Source of the DNA: Plotosus lineatus
Lineage: Eukaryota > Chordata > Actinopteri > Siluriformes > Plotosidae
Direction: 5' to 3'
Assembly (NCBI GenBank): GCA_024760905.1
Contig: CM045745.1
Coordinates: 3,470,282 to 3,534,281, forward strand
DNA length: 64,000 bases
Each line of letters starts with the position of its first letter. Positions within the stretch are counted from its first letter, which is position 1. The translations under genes and the position numbers were made by a program. Below the pieces are notes generated by a model. That model ran no database searches and was not told the origin of the DNA. It saw only the letters and a program-made list of their open reading frames with translations. Shown one piece after another: positions 31,321 to 42,500 of this stretch.

Positions 31321-34300
31321 ATGAGCTCTAATGCAGCCATGAGGCGGGGGGGTTCTAACCAGTGTCTCTCCCCCTTATGCTGGTCCCAAGCCCAGAGAAA
31401 TGCAGAGGGTTGTGTCAGGAAGGGAATCAGACGTAAAACCAATGTCAAACTTTTATGATGCAAATCAGAAGTATTACCCCCATACCGGATCGGTCGATGA
31501 CCGGGCTGACAATGACCGCCATCAGTGCTGTCAACCAACAGGGTGCTGATGGAAATTGGACTACTGTTGGTTGAAGATGTCAAAGGAAAGGCGGGAGGCT
31601 TGTCCGTAGGCAGAGAGAGAAGAAGAAAAGCATGAGTCTAGGACTGAAAGTAGGGACTTGGATTGTTGGAAAGGAAATAGAGCGCTGGCTGACATGATGC
31701 ATAGGAGGAAGGTGGGCATATTGTGTTTTTAGGAGACCAGGTGGAAATGTAGCAAAGCTAAAAGCTTAGGAGCAGGGTTGAAGCTGTTTTATCATGGTGT
31801 GGATGGGAAGAGAAATGGAGGAGGAGTCATCTTGAAGGAGGGGTTTGTCAGGAATGTTCTAGAAGTGAAAAGAGTGTCAGACGAGTCTCAAGTTAGAAAT
31901 TGAAGGTGTGATGCTCAATGTTGTTAGTGCTTATGCCCCACAGGCAGGATGTGAGCTAAAAGAGAAGGAGAGATTCTGGAGTGACTTCGATGAAGTGATG
32001 CAGAGTACCCCCAGAGGTGAAAGAGTGGTCATTGGTGCAGACTTCAATGGACATGTTGGTGCATTCAACAGAGGGGACGAAGAAGTGATGGGCGGGTTTG
32101 GAATCCAGGACAGGAACACAGAAGGAAAGATGTTGATCGATTTTACAAAAAGGATGGAAATGGCTGTGGTGAATACTTTCTTCAAGAAGAAACAAGCGCA
32201 GAGGTAGGAGCACATAGGTAGGCTACATCATGTGGAGGCGATGTAATTTGAAGGAAGTCAGTGACTGCAAAGTAGTAGTGGGTGAGAGTGTTGCCAAACA
32301 GCAGCGGATGGTGGTATACAGGATGACGCTCATGGTGAGGAAGGTGAAGAAGGCAAAGGCAGAGCAGAAGACAAAGTGGTGGAAGCTGAAAAAGGAAGTG
32401 TCTGGTTGTCTTCGAGGAGGAGTTGAAACAGGCTTTGGGTGGCCAGGAAGTGCTTCCAGATGACTGGACAACCCCAGCAAATGTGATCAAGGACACAGGT
32501 AGAAGAGTACTTGGTGTGTCCTCTGGAAGAAAAGTAGATAAGGAGACTTGGTGGTGGAATGAGGAAGTGCAGGAGTGTGTACAAAGGAAGAGGTCAGCTA
32601 AGAAGAAGAGGGATATTGAGAGGACCGAAGAGAGTAAACAGGAGTACAGGGAGACACAGCGTCAGGCGAAAGTAGCAGTGGCTAAGGCCAAACAGAGGGC
32701 GTATGATGACTTGTATGATCGGTTGGATAGTAACGAGGGAGAAAATGATCTATACAGGTTGGCACAGCAGAGAGATAGAGATGGAAAGGACGTGCAGCAA
32801 GTTAGATAGATTAAGGACAGAGAGGGAAATGTACTGACTGATGACAGAAGTGTGCTGGGAAGATGGAAACAGTACTTTGAATCGCTGATTAATGAGGAAA
32901 ATGAGAGAGAAAAAAAGATTAGAAGAGGGGACCATTGACAAGCAGGATGCAGCAAAGATTAGTAAGGGTGAAGTGAGGAGGGCACTGAAGAGGATGAAGA
33001 ATGGAAAGGCAGTTGGTCCTGATGATATACCTGTGGAGGGATGGAAGTGTCAAGGAGAGGTAGCAGTAGATTTTCTGACAAGAACATTCAACAAGGTCCT
33101 AGGGAATGAGCAGATGCCGGAGGAATAGAGAAGTGTGCTGGTGCCCATTTTTAAGAACTAGGGAGACATGCAGAGTTGCGGCAACTAGAGAGGGATAAAG
33201 TTGATGAGCCATACGATGAAGTTATGGGAAAGAATAGTGGATGCTAGACTAAGGGCAGAGGCCAACATTTCCGAACAACAGTTTGGTTTAATGCCAAGAA
33301 AGAGCACCACAGATGCAATGTTTGCTTTAAGGATGTCAATAGAGAAGTACAGAGAAGGTCAGAGGGAACTACATTGTGCCTTTGTGGATCTGGAAAAAGC
33401 ATATGACAGGGTGCCAAGAGAAGAACTGTGGTATTGCATGAGGAAGTCTGGAGTGGCAGAGAAGTATGTTAGAGTGGTGCAGGACATGTATGAGAGATGT
33501 AAGACAGTGGTGAGGTGTGCTGTTGGCGTGACCGACAAATTCAAGGTGGAGGTGGGACTGCATCAAGGATCAGCTCTGAGCCGCTTCTGGTTTGCTATGG
33601 TCATGGACAGGCTGACAGACGAGATCAGGCAAGAATCCCCATGGACTATGATGTTTGCAGATGACATTGTGATCTGTAGTGAGAGCAGAGAACAAGTGGA
33701 GGAAAATCTAGGGAGGTGGAGGTATGCCCTGGAAAGGTGAGGAATGAAGGTTAGCCTCAGAAAATCAGAATAGATGTGTGTGAATGAGAAGGACCCAGGA
33801 GGAACGGTGATGTTACAGGGAGCAGAGATAACGAAGGTGGAGGATTTTAAGTACTTAGGCTCAACAATCCAGAGCAATGGAGAGTGTGGAAAAGAGGTGA
33901 AGAAGCGTGTGCAGGTAGGCTGGAATTGTTGGAGAAAAGTGTCCGGTGTGATGTGCGATAGGAGAGTATCGGCAAGAATGAAAGGAAAAGTGTACAAGAT
34001 GGTGGTGAGGCCAGCAATGTTATAAGGCTTAGAAACAGTGGCGCTGAGGAAAAGGCAGGAGGCAGAGCTGGAGGTAGCAGAGATGCAAATGTTGAGGTTC
34101 TCTCTGGTAGTAACGAGGATGGATGTAATCTGAAATGAGTACATCAGATGGACAGTCCATGTAAGATGTTTTGGAAACAAGGTCAGAGAGGCTAGATCGA
34201 GATGGTTTGGACTTGTACAGAAGAGGGATAGTGAGTATATTGGCAGTAGGATGCTGAGGTTGGAACTACAGGCAGAAGGCCTAGAGGAAGACCAAAGAAG

Positions 34301-34441
34301 AGATTTATGGATGTGGTGAAGGAAGACATGAAGGTCGTTGGAGTAAGAGAAGAAGATGCAGAGGACAGGGTGAGATGGAGGCAGATGATTTGCTGTGGCG
34401 ACCTCTGTAGGGAGCAGCCGAAAGGGAAAGAAGAAGAAGAT
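31321..34441 (+). mobile_element. Near full-length RTE LINE, plus strand
   Basis: Runs from a 5' region (GGGTTGTGTCAGGAAGGGAA at about 31408) through endonuclease, RT and C-terminal region to GGCGACCTCTGTAGGGAGCA and a GAA tail at about 34441. Coding pieces at 31908-32207, 32423-32809, 32892-33128, 33201-33740 and 33774-34025 are separated by stops and shifts. The stretch from about 32062 to the 3' end, and the flank beyond it, recurs at 53661-56396. Confidence 0.88.
31620..34410 (+). pseudogene. RTE LINE endonuclease-reverse transcriptase, many stops
   Basis: Endonuclease blocks include V-I-G-A-D-F-N-G-H-V-G at about 32030. The RT has F-G-L-M-P-R-K-S-T-T-D, V-D-L-E-K-A-Y-D-R-V and F-A-D-D at about 33650. 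Single-base changes create TAG/TGA stops at about 32806, 33126, 33736 and 34023; the copy is more decayed than the minus-strand copy at 24002-27070. Confidence 0.82.
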
Positions 34442-34740
34442 TGTTGGTTAATTCTTCAACAATATGAAATAAGTATCTCAGATTATTTCTAGTAACTTTC
34501 TAATAACTTTTTAATATTTTCGTAAGCATGGCAACCTTTTTTCTATAGATAAAGAAAAAATAAAAAATAAATTCGATTTGGGAAAACAAATAAATAAAGA
34601 AAAAGAAGGAAAAAAATGAAATGGTGACACTGCCAGTAGTTTCCAAACCTTGGCTTTTGATATAAATTATTACATGAATTTAAGGTCACACAAGTGTCCA
34701 CTCATCACACTTCGAGTTCAACACCACACATGATGATCTG
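34442..34740. other. LINE 3' flank shared with 56056-56396
   Basis: 34520-34675 (including TGGTGACACTGCCAGTAGTT) is repeated at about 56255-56396. No gene seen. This shared flank shows that the LINE copies before it are one duplicated insertion, not two events. Confidence 0.7.
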
Positions 34741-34749
34741 AAGGGGAGG

Positions 34750-35740
34750 AACACTTGATCATGGAGTAACAGAGTCCATGGTCTTCCAGCTTTCCTTGGA
34801 AGTTTTTCTTGTCTGAAGAGTGATTGTTAATCCTTGCTCCAGGATCCTGGTTTGGATTTTCTGTGTTTCCCGGAGATTCCACGCTTTGTTCGCCAGTTTG
34901 CCCCCCGATTCCTTCAGGACAACAGGGAGATCAGTACAGATATTAATCCTGTGAGCCCGAAGGTAGGACCATCCCTTGTGGGTGGTGTTGATAACGTGCT
35001 CCCTATCGGCCATTTTGACAAACTCTATTATGATGGGTTTGGGAAGACTGGGGTAGAAATTAGCTCAGGTGAGATGGAGGCAGATCATTTGCTGTGGCGA
35101 CCCCTGAAGGGAACAGCCGAAAGGAAAAGAAGAAGAGGGCAGAAATTAGCTGGATCGGTGCTTGTTCGTGGTAGTCTGTGGATTTTGACACAGAGGATTT
35201 TTTCCTGCTCTTTCACACCGAGGGAAGTACAAAGTTCCATCAGCGCAGACCAAGGGTCTTTACTTTTGGGAATACCATACACGAGCAAGTTACTCTTCCG
35301 AAAATAAAGCTCTTGAGTAAGTCACTTGTGGCCACACCTCTTTTCCACTGCGTCCATCTCCTCTCTCACATTTTGCATTTCACGTTTATTGTCCTTTATC
35401 TGCTCGGCATTATGTGAGACGGAGATTAGAATATGATTGATCTTGTTCTACAAGTCCTTAATTTCATCGTTCATTGTTTCCGTTTTACTCACCGGTTCAG
35501 CAGTTTGAACTTTGAGGGCTTGTAGTATGAACTCTTCGTCTAGAAGGTTCGTCTAGAACCGGGTCAGCCGGTACATGAACAGTCACCGGTGTGGTCGGCA
35601 TGTTCGTCGGCTCAGGTGTTTTGTCAGCGCTGGTTTTGTCTCGAGTTTGAATGTAGTCATCCAAACTTGCAGCGGCAGGTGTGGTGGGAGGACCTGAGTC
35701 AGCTTTAGCTTCGTTCCCCTTGTTAGTGGACATTTTCATT
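34750..35740 (-). pseudogene. L1-like LINE ORF1 remnant, minus strand
   Basis: On the minus strand, 35739-35497 gives an acidic and proline-rich N-terminus (M-S-T-N-K-G-N-E-A-K). 35288-35150 gives an L-V-Y-G-I-P block typical of the RRM-like domain of L1 ORF1 RNA-binding proteins. 35013-34759 gives the C-terminal domain (A-D-R-E-H-V-I-N-T-T-H-K-G, then I-C-T-D-L-P). The segments are separated by frameshifts and by a 75-bp insertion. ORF1 would package L1 RNA; ORF2 is not found here. Confidence 0.7.
35055..35151 (+). mobile_element. 75-bp RTE LINE 3' end with 11-bp target duplication
   Basis: AGAAATTAGCT occurs at 35055-35065 and again at 35141-35151. Between them is only the last part of the RTE LINE (GAGATGGAGGCAGATCATTT to the GAAGAAG tail). 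It interrupts the L1-like ORF1 remnant. It is a classic extremely 5'-truncated LINE insertion. Confidence 0.93.
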
Positions 35741-35973
35741 CAGTTCTTTGGCCAGGGTTGGAGAGCGTGAGAGACTAGCGTCTTCTCATGACGACAGCGT
35801 CACCGGAAGTGCTTGGCAGTAAACACGCATAGCAATACTGCAAGCACAATCAACAGCAGGATACCTAAATACATCAAAATAAATTACAAATGTAAAATTA
35901 CTAACTCTGTGATAATACATGATCTTTTATTACTTACAACGTTCGATAATTTGAAATTATATCATCATAAATA

Positions 35974-36316
35974 GGGGGCAGCGGTGGTCTAGTGGTATAG
36001 GGCGCTGGATCGCTGATCCTAAGGTTGGGGGGTTCAAGTCCCACTCTCCACAAGGTTGTCACTGCCCCCCCAGTGCACCTAACTGGGTTATCAAAGGCGG
36101 GCGATGTCTCTCACTGTCTATGGTGGGAGGCATGGAAAAGAACCATTGCGGTCTCTCGTAAAAGAGGAGCTGCAAAGCCGTCAGTGTGTTTCTGTCCCTT
36201 GCTAAAGGGTTGTGTCAGGAAGGGCATCCGACATAAAAACCTATGAACCAAATCAAACGTGCGAATCATTCACTGTGGTGACTGCTGATAAAGGGAAAAA
36301 GCGGAAAGGGAATCTC
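35974..36316 (+). mobile_element. tRNA-headed SINE with RTE-type tail and 15-bp target duplication
   Basis: ATATCATCATAAATA flanks the element exactly at 35959-35973 and 36317-36331. The head has an A-box-like TGGTCTAGTGG and a B-box-like GGTTCAAGTCC (about 36031). The middle carries GGTTGTGTCAGGAAGGGCAT, shared with the RTE LINE 5' region, and the end (TGGTGACTGCTGATAAAGGG, AAAAGCGGAAAG) resembles the RTE LINE 3' end. It is the best-preserved SINE in the window. Confidence 0.93.
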
Positions 36317-36331
36317 ATATCATCATAAATA

Positions 36332-37549
36332 ACATGTTGAATAACAGCACAATCCTTGGCGTTAATTTGATGCCCCTTCATACATTTTTCCTGCATAAAT
36401 CTCGGAAGCAGACGAGACTTCAGTGAGAATCTGTGTAGATCCTTATTGACAGATTTGGTATTCAATGATGGTAAAATAGGTGTCGATTCTGAAGAGAGGA
36501 GATAGACATATTTATAAATATAAGTGATATACTAGTATTTAGTTTGTCAGAAAACACTTCAAATTATTTAATTTACAAAATGAATACTTTGAATGATGTT
36601 TTATTTAATACATGCTGGGCGATGAGGGGACAGGAGTTGAATCAAAAGATGTGTCTTCTCCAACATCTTCCTTTTGGAATGATTTCCGTTCAGTTGAATC
36701 CTCATCTTCTCGATCAGTTGGTAAGACAGTACTGGACTCCTTTTTGTTCAGCATTACTTTTGGTATCTGACTGAAGATCTTGAAAATCAACATCCGCCCA
36801 CTCTTCCCATTTCTGATTATAATAGCAGAGTATAATTATTTCTAGAAATTTCAAACTGTCCTTCCACTGTATGCCAAAAGTTTGTCATGTCGTCGATGAC
36901 ATACAACTTTCCTTGACTGTCCAAGAGTTATTAAAAACTCCATGGTGACCTGGAAATTAAAATTATTCTCTGCGATCTTTGTTCAACCTGAGACGTTTTT
37001 TCAGCATGTGATAACTCAACTATATCAGATATTTCTCGTAGAATAGTTTCGCGTATTTTCTGTGAAATCTTGTGGTTTTCCCTGAGAGTAAGTATTAATG
37101 CTGCCAATCTTTTGTCAAAATTGTAGCTTTGCCGGGTTTGTGTTGCCTGGTTATCATTATTATGACCATACTCATTTTAGATTTCAACTGTTTCAACTAA
37201 ATTATGTATTTGATCCGGTTCTACTCCTCTGCCTTCTATGTGTGTTGTGTTTAAGTGTTTATGTTTTATATGTCGTATGTAACACCTTATATTTGTGAAA
37301 TTCTTTTGACATCCATCAATTCCACAAGACAGCTTAAAAGGGAAATGAAGCACATCGCAATGTAACATTGTCTCGCTTCATTTGGTCCTCAATATCAGGT
37401 TTTTGCAGCTGATCAGTTGAAAATCGCCCTGATAATAATGTAAATCCAATTTGAAATTCGCGATGTGAGAATATGTAAGCCGCCATTGGTCCCCTGCCGT
37501 TTCCGTGACGTCACTGGGTTGGTGGTCATGAACTTGTGTATATATCAAA
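36332..37549 (-). other. Unassigned region with a C2H2 zinc-finger fragment
   Basis: A minus-strand frame at 37368-37177 contains C-x4-C-x12-H-x5-H (C-G-I-D-G-C ... H-I-K-H-K-H), a plausible C2H2 finger. Other minus-strand frames (36465-36253, 36793-36605) have unremarkable composition. It might belong to an exon of a transposon-derived gene next to the THAP segment, but nothing links them. Otherwise AT-rich. Confidence 0.4.
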
Positions 37550-38045
37550 ATGGCGAGCAACGCATCAATGCATAATAATAAAAAGCCCTTAAGTACCGGT
37601 CATCATTGTATCGCCCCGGCTGTACAAACAGATATTATAAACGTAAAGGCGCACTTTCACCGCCTGCCTTTCAGCAACAGTAAGTTATTGAAAGCCTGGC
37701 TCAGTGCATTGAAACGTGCCGACCCACCGGTGAATGAAAACGCTTGCATTTGCAGTGCCCATTTCAGAAACGAAGATTATGTACACACATACAAATTTGA
37801 CGAAACTGGTTCCGTGGTGTGGTCCAAAACCACATTGTAAAAACCAGGATCAGTTCCGACCGTATTTGACTTTTCTGTATACAATATTACAAGCACAGAC
37901 AGACCAAGCACACTGCACAGTAATACAGTATCGGCACGTAAGCAAAGGGAGGAAAAACGAGCTCTCCAGGCTGAACACACAGAGGGATGGAATATTAGAC
38001 AACCAGAGACAACAACATGACAACTATAGATAATAACATGAGAAT
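37550..38045 (+). pseudogene. THAP-domain exon, copy 1 (frameshifted)
   Basis: THAP domains are zinc-binding DNA-binding modules found in host regulators and in P-element-like transposases. Here H-F-H-R-L-P, then C-I-C-S-A-H-F (the C-x2-H half of the zinc site) and L-L-K-A-W are visible, but the first cysteine pair (about 37598 and 37619) is in shifted frames and a stop follows S-K-T-T-L at 37838. Copy 2 at 42122 retains a longer frame. A GTAAG after S-N-S at 37680 could be a splice donor or coding. Probably transposon-derived. Confidence 0.6.
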
Positions 38046-38729
38046 TCTGACTTGATCTGTAAACCTATCGACTATGGGGCGTTCAAGGGTTTCAGCACAG
38101 ACATCTCTCATGGAGACCATGGCCACCTCTAAAATATCCCTTTCAAGGCTCCGCATAGGAAACAGTCTGTGGTTTGTTCTGCAGGTCAGCTCCCCCTCAG
38201 CTCACAAGAGATGGTCAAGCGGGGCGTCCTGGCAGCGAGGTATTTGTGGTAACGGTGTACAACTGTCACAAGTGCACATAAAATTGCCGATCTGGTCACG
38301 TTCACCGGCATGTCCGTGATCATTGTCAATATCAGGATCACTGTCAGTGTCCCTATTATCGCTCTCGGCCTCAGATTCAGCCGGGGTTCTTGAACTATCC
38401 GTTGGATAGGCTCGAAAGCATATGTGACGCGCTCCACCAGAGCTTTTCAGACAAAACGCGGCTTATCTGGACTTCCGATCTTTCAAGTAAGAAAGTGAAT
38501 GTTTTGCACGTAATGTCACAGGGTCACGGGACTTTTGTTTATCTGCCATATTGGACGGCATGATCCGGACGGCGCTCGCTCATTCAACATTGCTAAACAT
38601 TTAAAAATAAGTAATAGTGGTTCAACATGACCCAACTGGATGTTGTTTGTCGGTTACTAACTTCCCTGGAGTGATAGAAAATATGCAGTGAGTATGGTTA
38701 TATCGTGTTGCGATGTTGGCTGTGCAAAT
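37613..38729. repeat. THAP segment duplication, copy 1
   Basis: About 1.12 kb nearly identical to 42122-43240, covering the THAP exon, a minus-strand frame with a C-E-N-C-T-P-L-P motif (better kept in copy 2), and the first bases of a second THAP exon (M-V-I-S-C-C-D-V-G-C). It stops abruptly at GTGCAAAT where the V2 cassette begins. Confidence 0.85.
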
Positions 38730-38734
38730 TTTCC

Positions 38735-38973
38735 ATTTTGTATTTTAGGATGGCACAATGCCTTGCATTATTGCCGACATTCTTCCTAGAAAATAACAAC
38801 TGCGTCGAGTCGAGGTTAATGCGTTTTGTGAAAGTGGCCAAGCCCACCCCAGGAAGTGACATCATTATTTTAAAAAGACAGGCACGACGTGTTGCAAATG
38901 AGCATTAATGTAAAAACCGTAACAATAAAACATGCTGAACTGAGAGTATACTCTATTTCAAAACTAAATCAAT
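38735..38973 (+). promoter_or_regulatory. Upstream region of TRGV copy 2
   Basis: Shares the proximal about 235 bp with the other cassettes, starting at TTTTAGGATGGCACAATGCC. CRE-like TGACATCA is at 38857-38864 (here in GTGACATCA context) and octamer-like TTGCAAAT at 38892-38899. The more distal upstream part present in V1, V3 and V4 is replaced by the THAP segment. Confidence 0.65.
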
Positions 38974-39412
38974 ATGATTTTCATTATATATGTGGTTCTC
39001 TTTTCTTTGGTCACAGGTAAGTACCATAGCAAAATAATAAAAATAACAGAAAGAGGAAAAAAATGAAATTACAATTTTACATGTTAATATTTTTACAGAA
39101 TCTGTTCTGGGAGTGACACTGGAACAAAAGGCTCTCTCCATGACCAAAGAGGAGCGGAAAACTGGATACATCAGCTGCGACGTGAAAGATTTAGATAGCA
39201 GTTATGTTCACTGGTACCAACAGAAAGAAGGTCAAGCTCTCAAACGGATCCTAGATATTGAAAAGAAGAGATCACCTGTTCTTGATAATAACCATCCGGA
39301 TGCAAGAGACTTCAGTGTAAGAATAGATTCTAATAATTACGAGTTGAAGATAGCAAACCTGAAGAAACATCACTCTGCAGTTTATTACTGCGCCAGCTGG
39401 GAGTGGAGCAGC
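38974..39412 (+). CDS. TRGV: TCR gamma V segment copy 2, intact
   Basis: The leader exon 38974-39016 encodes a 14-residue hydrophobic signal start (M-I-F-I-I-Y-V-V-L-F-S-L-V-T); the donor is ACAG|GTAAGT. The V exon is 39099-39412 after TTTTACAG and keeps the phase. The V domain has the first cysteine in I-S-C-D-V, tryptophan in V-H-W-Y-Q-Q-K-E-G, an F-S-V-R-I strand, and H-S-A-V-Y-Y-C-A-S-W-E-W-S-S up to the heptamer. CDR1 is D-L-D-S-S-Y and CDR2 lies around I-E-K-K-R-S-P. After V-J joining this would form the antigen-binding half of a gamma chain. The C-A-x-W-E end and the W-Y-Q-Q-K-E-G-x-A framework favour gamma over other chains; that assignment is by similarity only. Confidence 0.88.
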
Positions 39413-39450
39413 CACAGTGACAGCAAATATTCAGAGAGTGTACCAAAACC
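39413..39450 (+). promoter_or_regulatory. RSS of V copy 2
   Basis: Heptamer CACAGTG 39413-39419, 22-bp spacer, nonamer ACCAAAACC 39442-39450, one change from consensus at the third position. Confidence 0.92.
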
Positions 39451-39874
39451 TGGATGGCACACAACCGCAATAAGATTATCATATTTCAGAAGAAATACTC
39501 ACATTTCAAACGAGATGGGACTCTTCACCCTAATCCCCTGCAACACATTGATAATTTAGCCAGCGTTTGCCAATGTGTGAGAAGTTTGGTAAATACGCTG
39601 GCAGACATCGAATGAGTTTTCGTTAAGAGTATGTAATAGTTCACACACATTATTTGTAAGTTACTCATGAGTTGACTATAATTTGTAGTGTTCTTTGAAC
39701 CTGCGTATGACGTATGAATATCAAAAGAATTAAAAAAAAATAGAAAGATATTCAGTGAAAGTTCTGTGATCATCTGGAACATGTCAGATATGTCTACATG
39801 CGTCAATAGACGGAGGAGATAAGTTTGATATCGGTTAACCTTAAATTTATGAAAGGTTCTGTATAAGTTCTAAT
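39451..39874 (+). repeat. Conserved 3' flank of V copy 2
   Basis: About 420 bp similar to the V3 and V4 3' flanks (TCACATTTCAAAC, TGCAACACATTGATAATTT). The reading frame of the V exon stays open through the RSS to 39559, which is probably chance kept by recent ancestry. Confidence 0.75.
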
Positions 39875-39875
39875 A

Positions 39876-42121
39876 CTTCTTCTTTTATTTTCGGCTGCTC
39901 CCTTCAAGGGTTGCCACTTTCACGTTACTCCCAGAGAGAACCTCAACATTTTCATCTCTGCTACCTCCAGCTCTGCCTCCTGTCTTTTCCTCAGTGCCAC
40001 TGTATCTAAACCATATAACATCGCTGGCCTCACCACCTTTCCTTTCATTCTTGCTGACACTCTCCTATCGCACATCACACCAGACACTTTTCTCCAACCA
40101 TTCCAGCCTGCCTCCACCTTGAATTCGTCGGTCACACCGCCAGTACACCTCACCACTGTCTTACATCTCTCATACATGTCCTGCACCACTCTAACATACT
40201 TCTCTGCCACCCCAGACTTTCTCATGCAATACCACAGTTCTTCTCTTGGCAACCTGTCAGATGCTTTTTCCAGATCCACAAAGGCACAATGCAGTTCCCT
40301 CTGACCTTCTCTGTACTTCTCTATTAACATCCTCAAAGCAAACACTGCATCTGTGGTGCTCTTCCTTGGCATTAAACCAAACTGTTGTTCACAATTGCTG
40401 ACCTCTGCCTCTAGCTTCCACTATTCTTTCCCATAACTTCATCGTATGGCTCATCAACTTTCTCCCTCTGTAGTTGCCGCAACTCTGCATGTCTCCCTTG
40501 TTCTTAAAAATGGGCACTAGCACACTTCTCCTCCACTCATCCAGCATCTGCTCACTTTCTAAGACCTCGTTGAATGTTCTTGTCAGAAAATTTACTGCTA
40601 CCTCTCCTAGACACTTCCATACCTCCACAGGTATATCTTCAGGACCAACTGCCTTTCCATTCTTTATCCTCTTCAATGCCCTCCTCACTTTACCCTTACT
40701 AATCTTTGCTGCATCCTGCTCCTCAATGGTCACCTCTTCTACTCCTTATTCTCTCTCATTTTCCTCATTCATCAGCTCTTCAAATCAATCTTTCCATCTT
40801 CCGAGCACACTTGTGTCATCAGTCAATACATTTCCCTCTCTGTCCTTAATCAATCTAACTTGCTGCATGTCCTTCCCATCTCTATCTCTCTGTTGTGCCA
40901 ACCTGGATAGATCATTTTCTCCCTCTTTAATTTCCAACCGAGCATACAGGTCATCATACGCCCTCTGTTTGGCCTTTGACACTGCTACTTTCACCTTACG
41001 CTGTGTCTCCCTGTACTCCTGTTTACTCTCTTTGGTTCTCTCAATGTCCCACATCTTCTTAGCTAACCTCTGCCTTTGTACACACTACTGCACTTCCTCA
41101 GTCCACCACCAAGTCTCCTTATCTACTTTCCTTCAAGAGGACACACCAAGTACTCTCCTACCTGTGTCCCTGATCACATTTGCTGTGGTTGTCCAGTCAT
41201 TTGGAAGCACTTGCTGGCCACCCAAAGCCTGTTTTAACTCCTCTTTGAAGACAACACGACACTCTTCCTTTTTCAACTTGCACGACTTTGTTTTCTGCTC
41301 TGCCTTTTTCCTTCTTCACCTTCCTCACCATCAGCGTCATCCTGCATACCACCATCTTATGCTGTTTGGCAACACTCTCACCCACTCCTACTTTGCAGTC
41401 ACTGACTTCCTTCAAATTACATCGCCTACACAAGATGTAGTCTACCTGTGTGCTCCTACCTCCACTTTTATAAGTAACTCTATGCTCCTGTTACTTCTGG
41501 AAGAAAGTATTCACCACAGCCATTTCCATCCTTTTTGCAAAATCTACCAACATCTGTCCTTCTGCGTTCCAGTCCTGGATACCAAACCTACCCATCACTT
41601 CCTCGTCCCCTCTGTTTCCTGCACCAACATGTCCATTGAAGTCTGCACCAATGACCACTCTTTCACCTCTGGGGGTACTCTGCATCACTTCATCTAACTC
41701 ACTCCAGAATCTCTCCTTCTCTTTTAGCTCACATCCTGCCTGTGGGGCATAAGCACTAACAACATTGAACATCACACCTTCAATTTCTCACTTGAGACTC
41801 ATCACTCTGTCTGACACTCTTTTTACTTCTAGAACATTCCTGACCAACTCCTCCTTCAAGATGACTCCTACTCCATTTCTCTTCCCATCCACACCATGAA
41901 AAAACAGCTTAAACCTGCTCCTCAGCTTTTAGCTGTGCTACCTTTCCACCTGGTCTCCTGAACACACAGCATGTCCACCTTCCTCCTCTGCATCATGTCA
42001 GCCAGCTCTCTAGCTTTTCTTAGCATAGTTCCAACATTCAAAGTCCCTACTCTCAGTCCTAGGCTCACGCCTTTCCTCTTCTCTCTCTGCCTACGGACAC
42101 GCCTCCCGCCTCTCCTTCTTG
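39876..42121 (-). mobile_element. RTE LINE, minus strand, internally deleted
   Basis: Inserted in the 3' flank of V2. Its 3' end (TTC tail, TTTTCGGCTGCTCCCTTCAA) is at 39876 and its 5' side ends at about 42121 against the THAP copy 2 segment. Compared with the copy at 24002-27070 it lacks parts of the C-terminal region (about 39917-39935) and of the RT between 40105 and 40120. Coding pieces: 39920-40372, 40389-40733, 40785-41054, 41197-41433 and 41491-41775. Confidence 0.85.
39920..41800 (-). pseudogene. RTE LINE endonuclease-reverse transcriptase remnant
   Basis: Minus-strand blocks include V-I-G-A-D-F-N-G-H-V-G (41775-41491 piece), G-K-A-V-G-P-E-D-I-P-V-E (about 40650) and P-R-K-S-T-T-D (40372 onward). 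The RT catalytic F-A-D-D box is absent because sequence between V-T-D-E-F-K-V-E and the A-G-W-N-G block is deleted at about 40110. Confidence 0.8.
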
Positions 42122-42500
42122 GCCCCGGCTGTACAAACAGCGATTATAAACGTAAAGGCGCGCACTTTCACCGCCTGCCTTTCAGCAACAGTAAGTTATT
42201 GAAAGCCTGGCTCAGTGCATTGAAACGTGCCGACCCACCGGTGAATGAAAGCGCATGCATTTGCAGTGCCCATTTCAGAAACGAAGATCACGTACACACA
42301 TACAAATTCGACGAAACTGGTTCCATGGTGTGGTCCAAAACCATATTGTTAAAACCAGGATCAGTTCTGACCGTATTTGACTTTTCTGTATACAATATTA
42401 CAAGCACAGACAGACCAAGTACACTGCACAGTAATACAGTATCGGCACGTAAGCGAAGGGCGGAAAAACGAACTCTCCAGGCTGAACACACAGAGTGATG
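42122..42500 (+). pseudogene. THAP-domain exon, copy 2
   Basis: A frame from about 42124 gives G-C-T-N-S-D-Y-K-R-K-G, H-F-H-R-L-P-F, L-L-K-A-W-L, C-I-C-S-A-H-F and L-K-P-G-S-V-L-T-V-F, ending in a basic stretch and a stop at about 42498. This order (second cysteine of the first pair, H-x-F-P-like block, W, C-x2-H, then a terminal proline block) fits a THAP domain. The upstream part including the first cysteine and any start codon is cut off by the RTE LINE junction at 42121, so this copy cannot be a complete gene. Confidence 0.65.

Noticed and set aside
35974..36050. tRNA gene
   Set aside because: A- and B-box-like sequences are present, but the cloverleaf is degraded and the sequence is the head of a SINE with target duplications.
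40474..41697. 407-codon plus-strand frame rich in S, T, L and C
   Set aside because: It is the antisense of the RTE LINE at 39876-42121; the minus strand gives the recognisable endonuclease and RT blocks.
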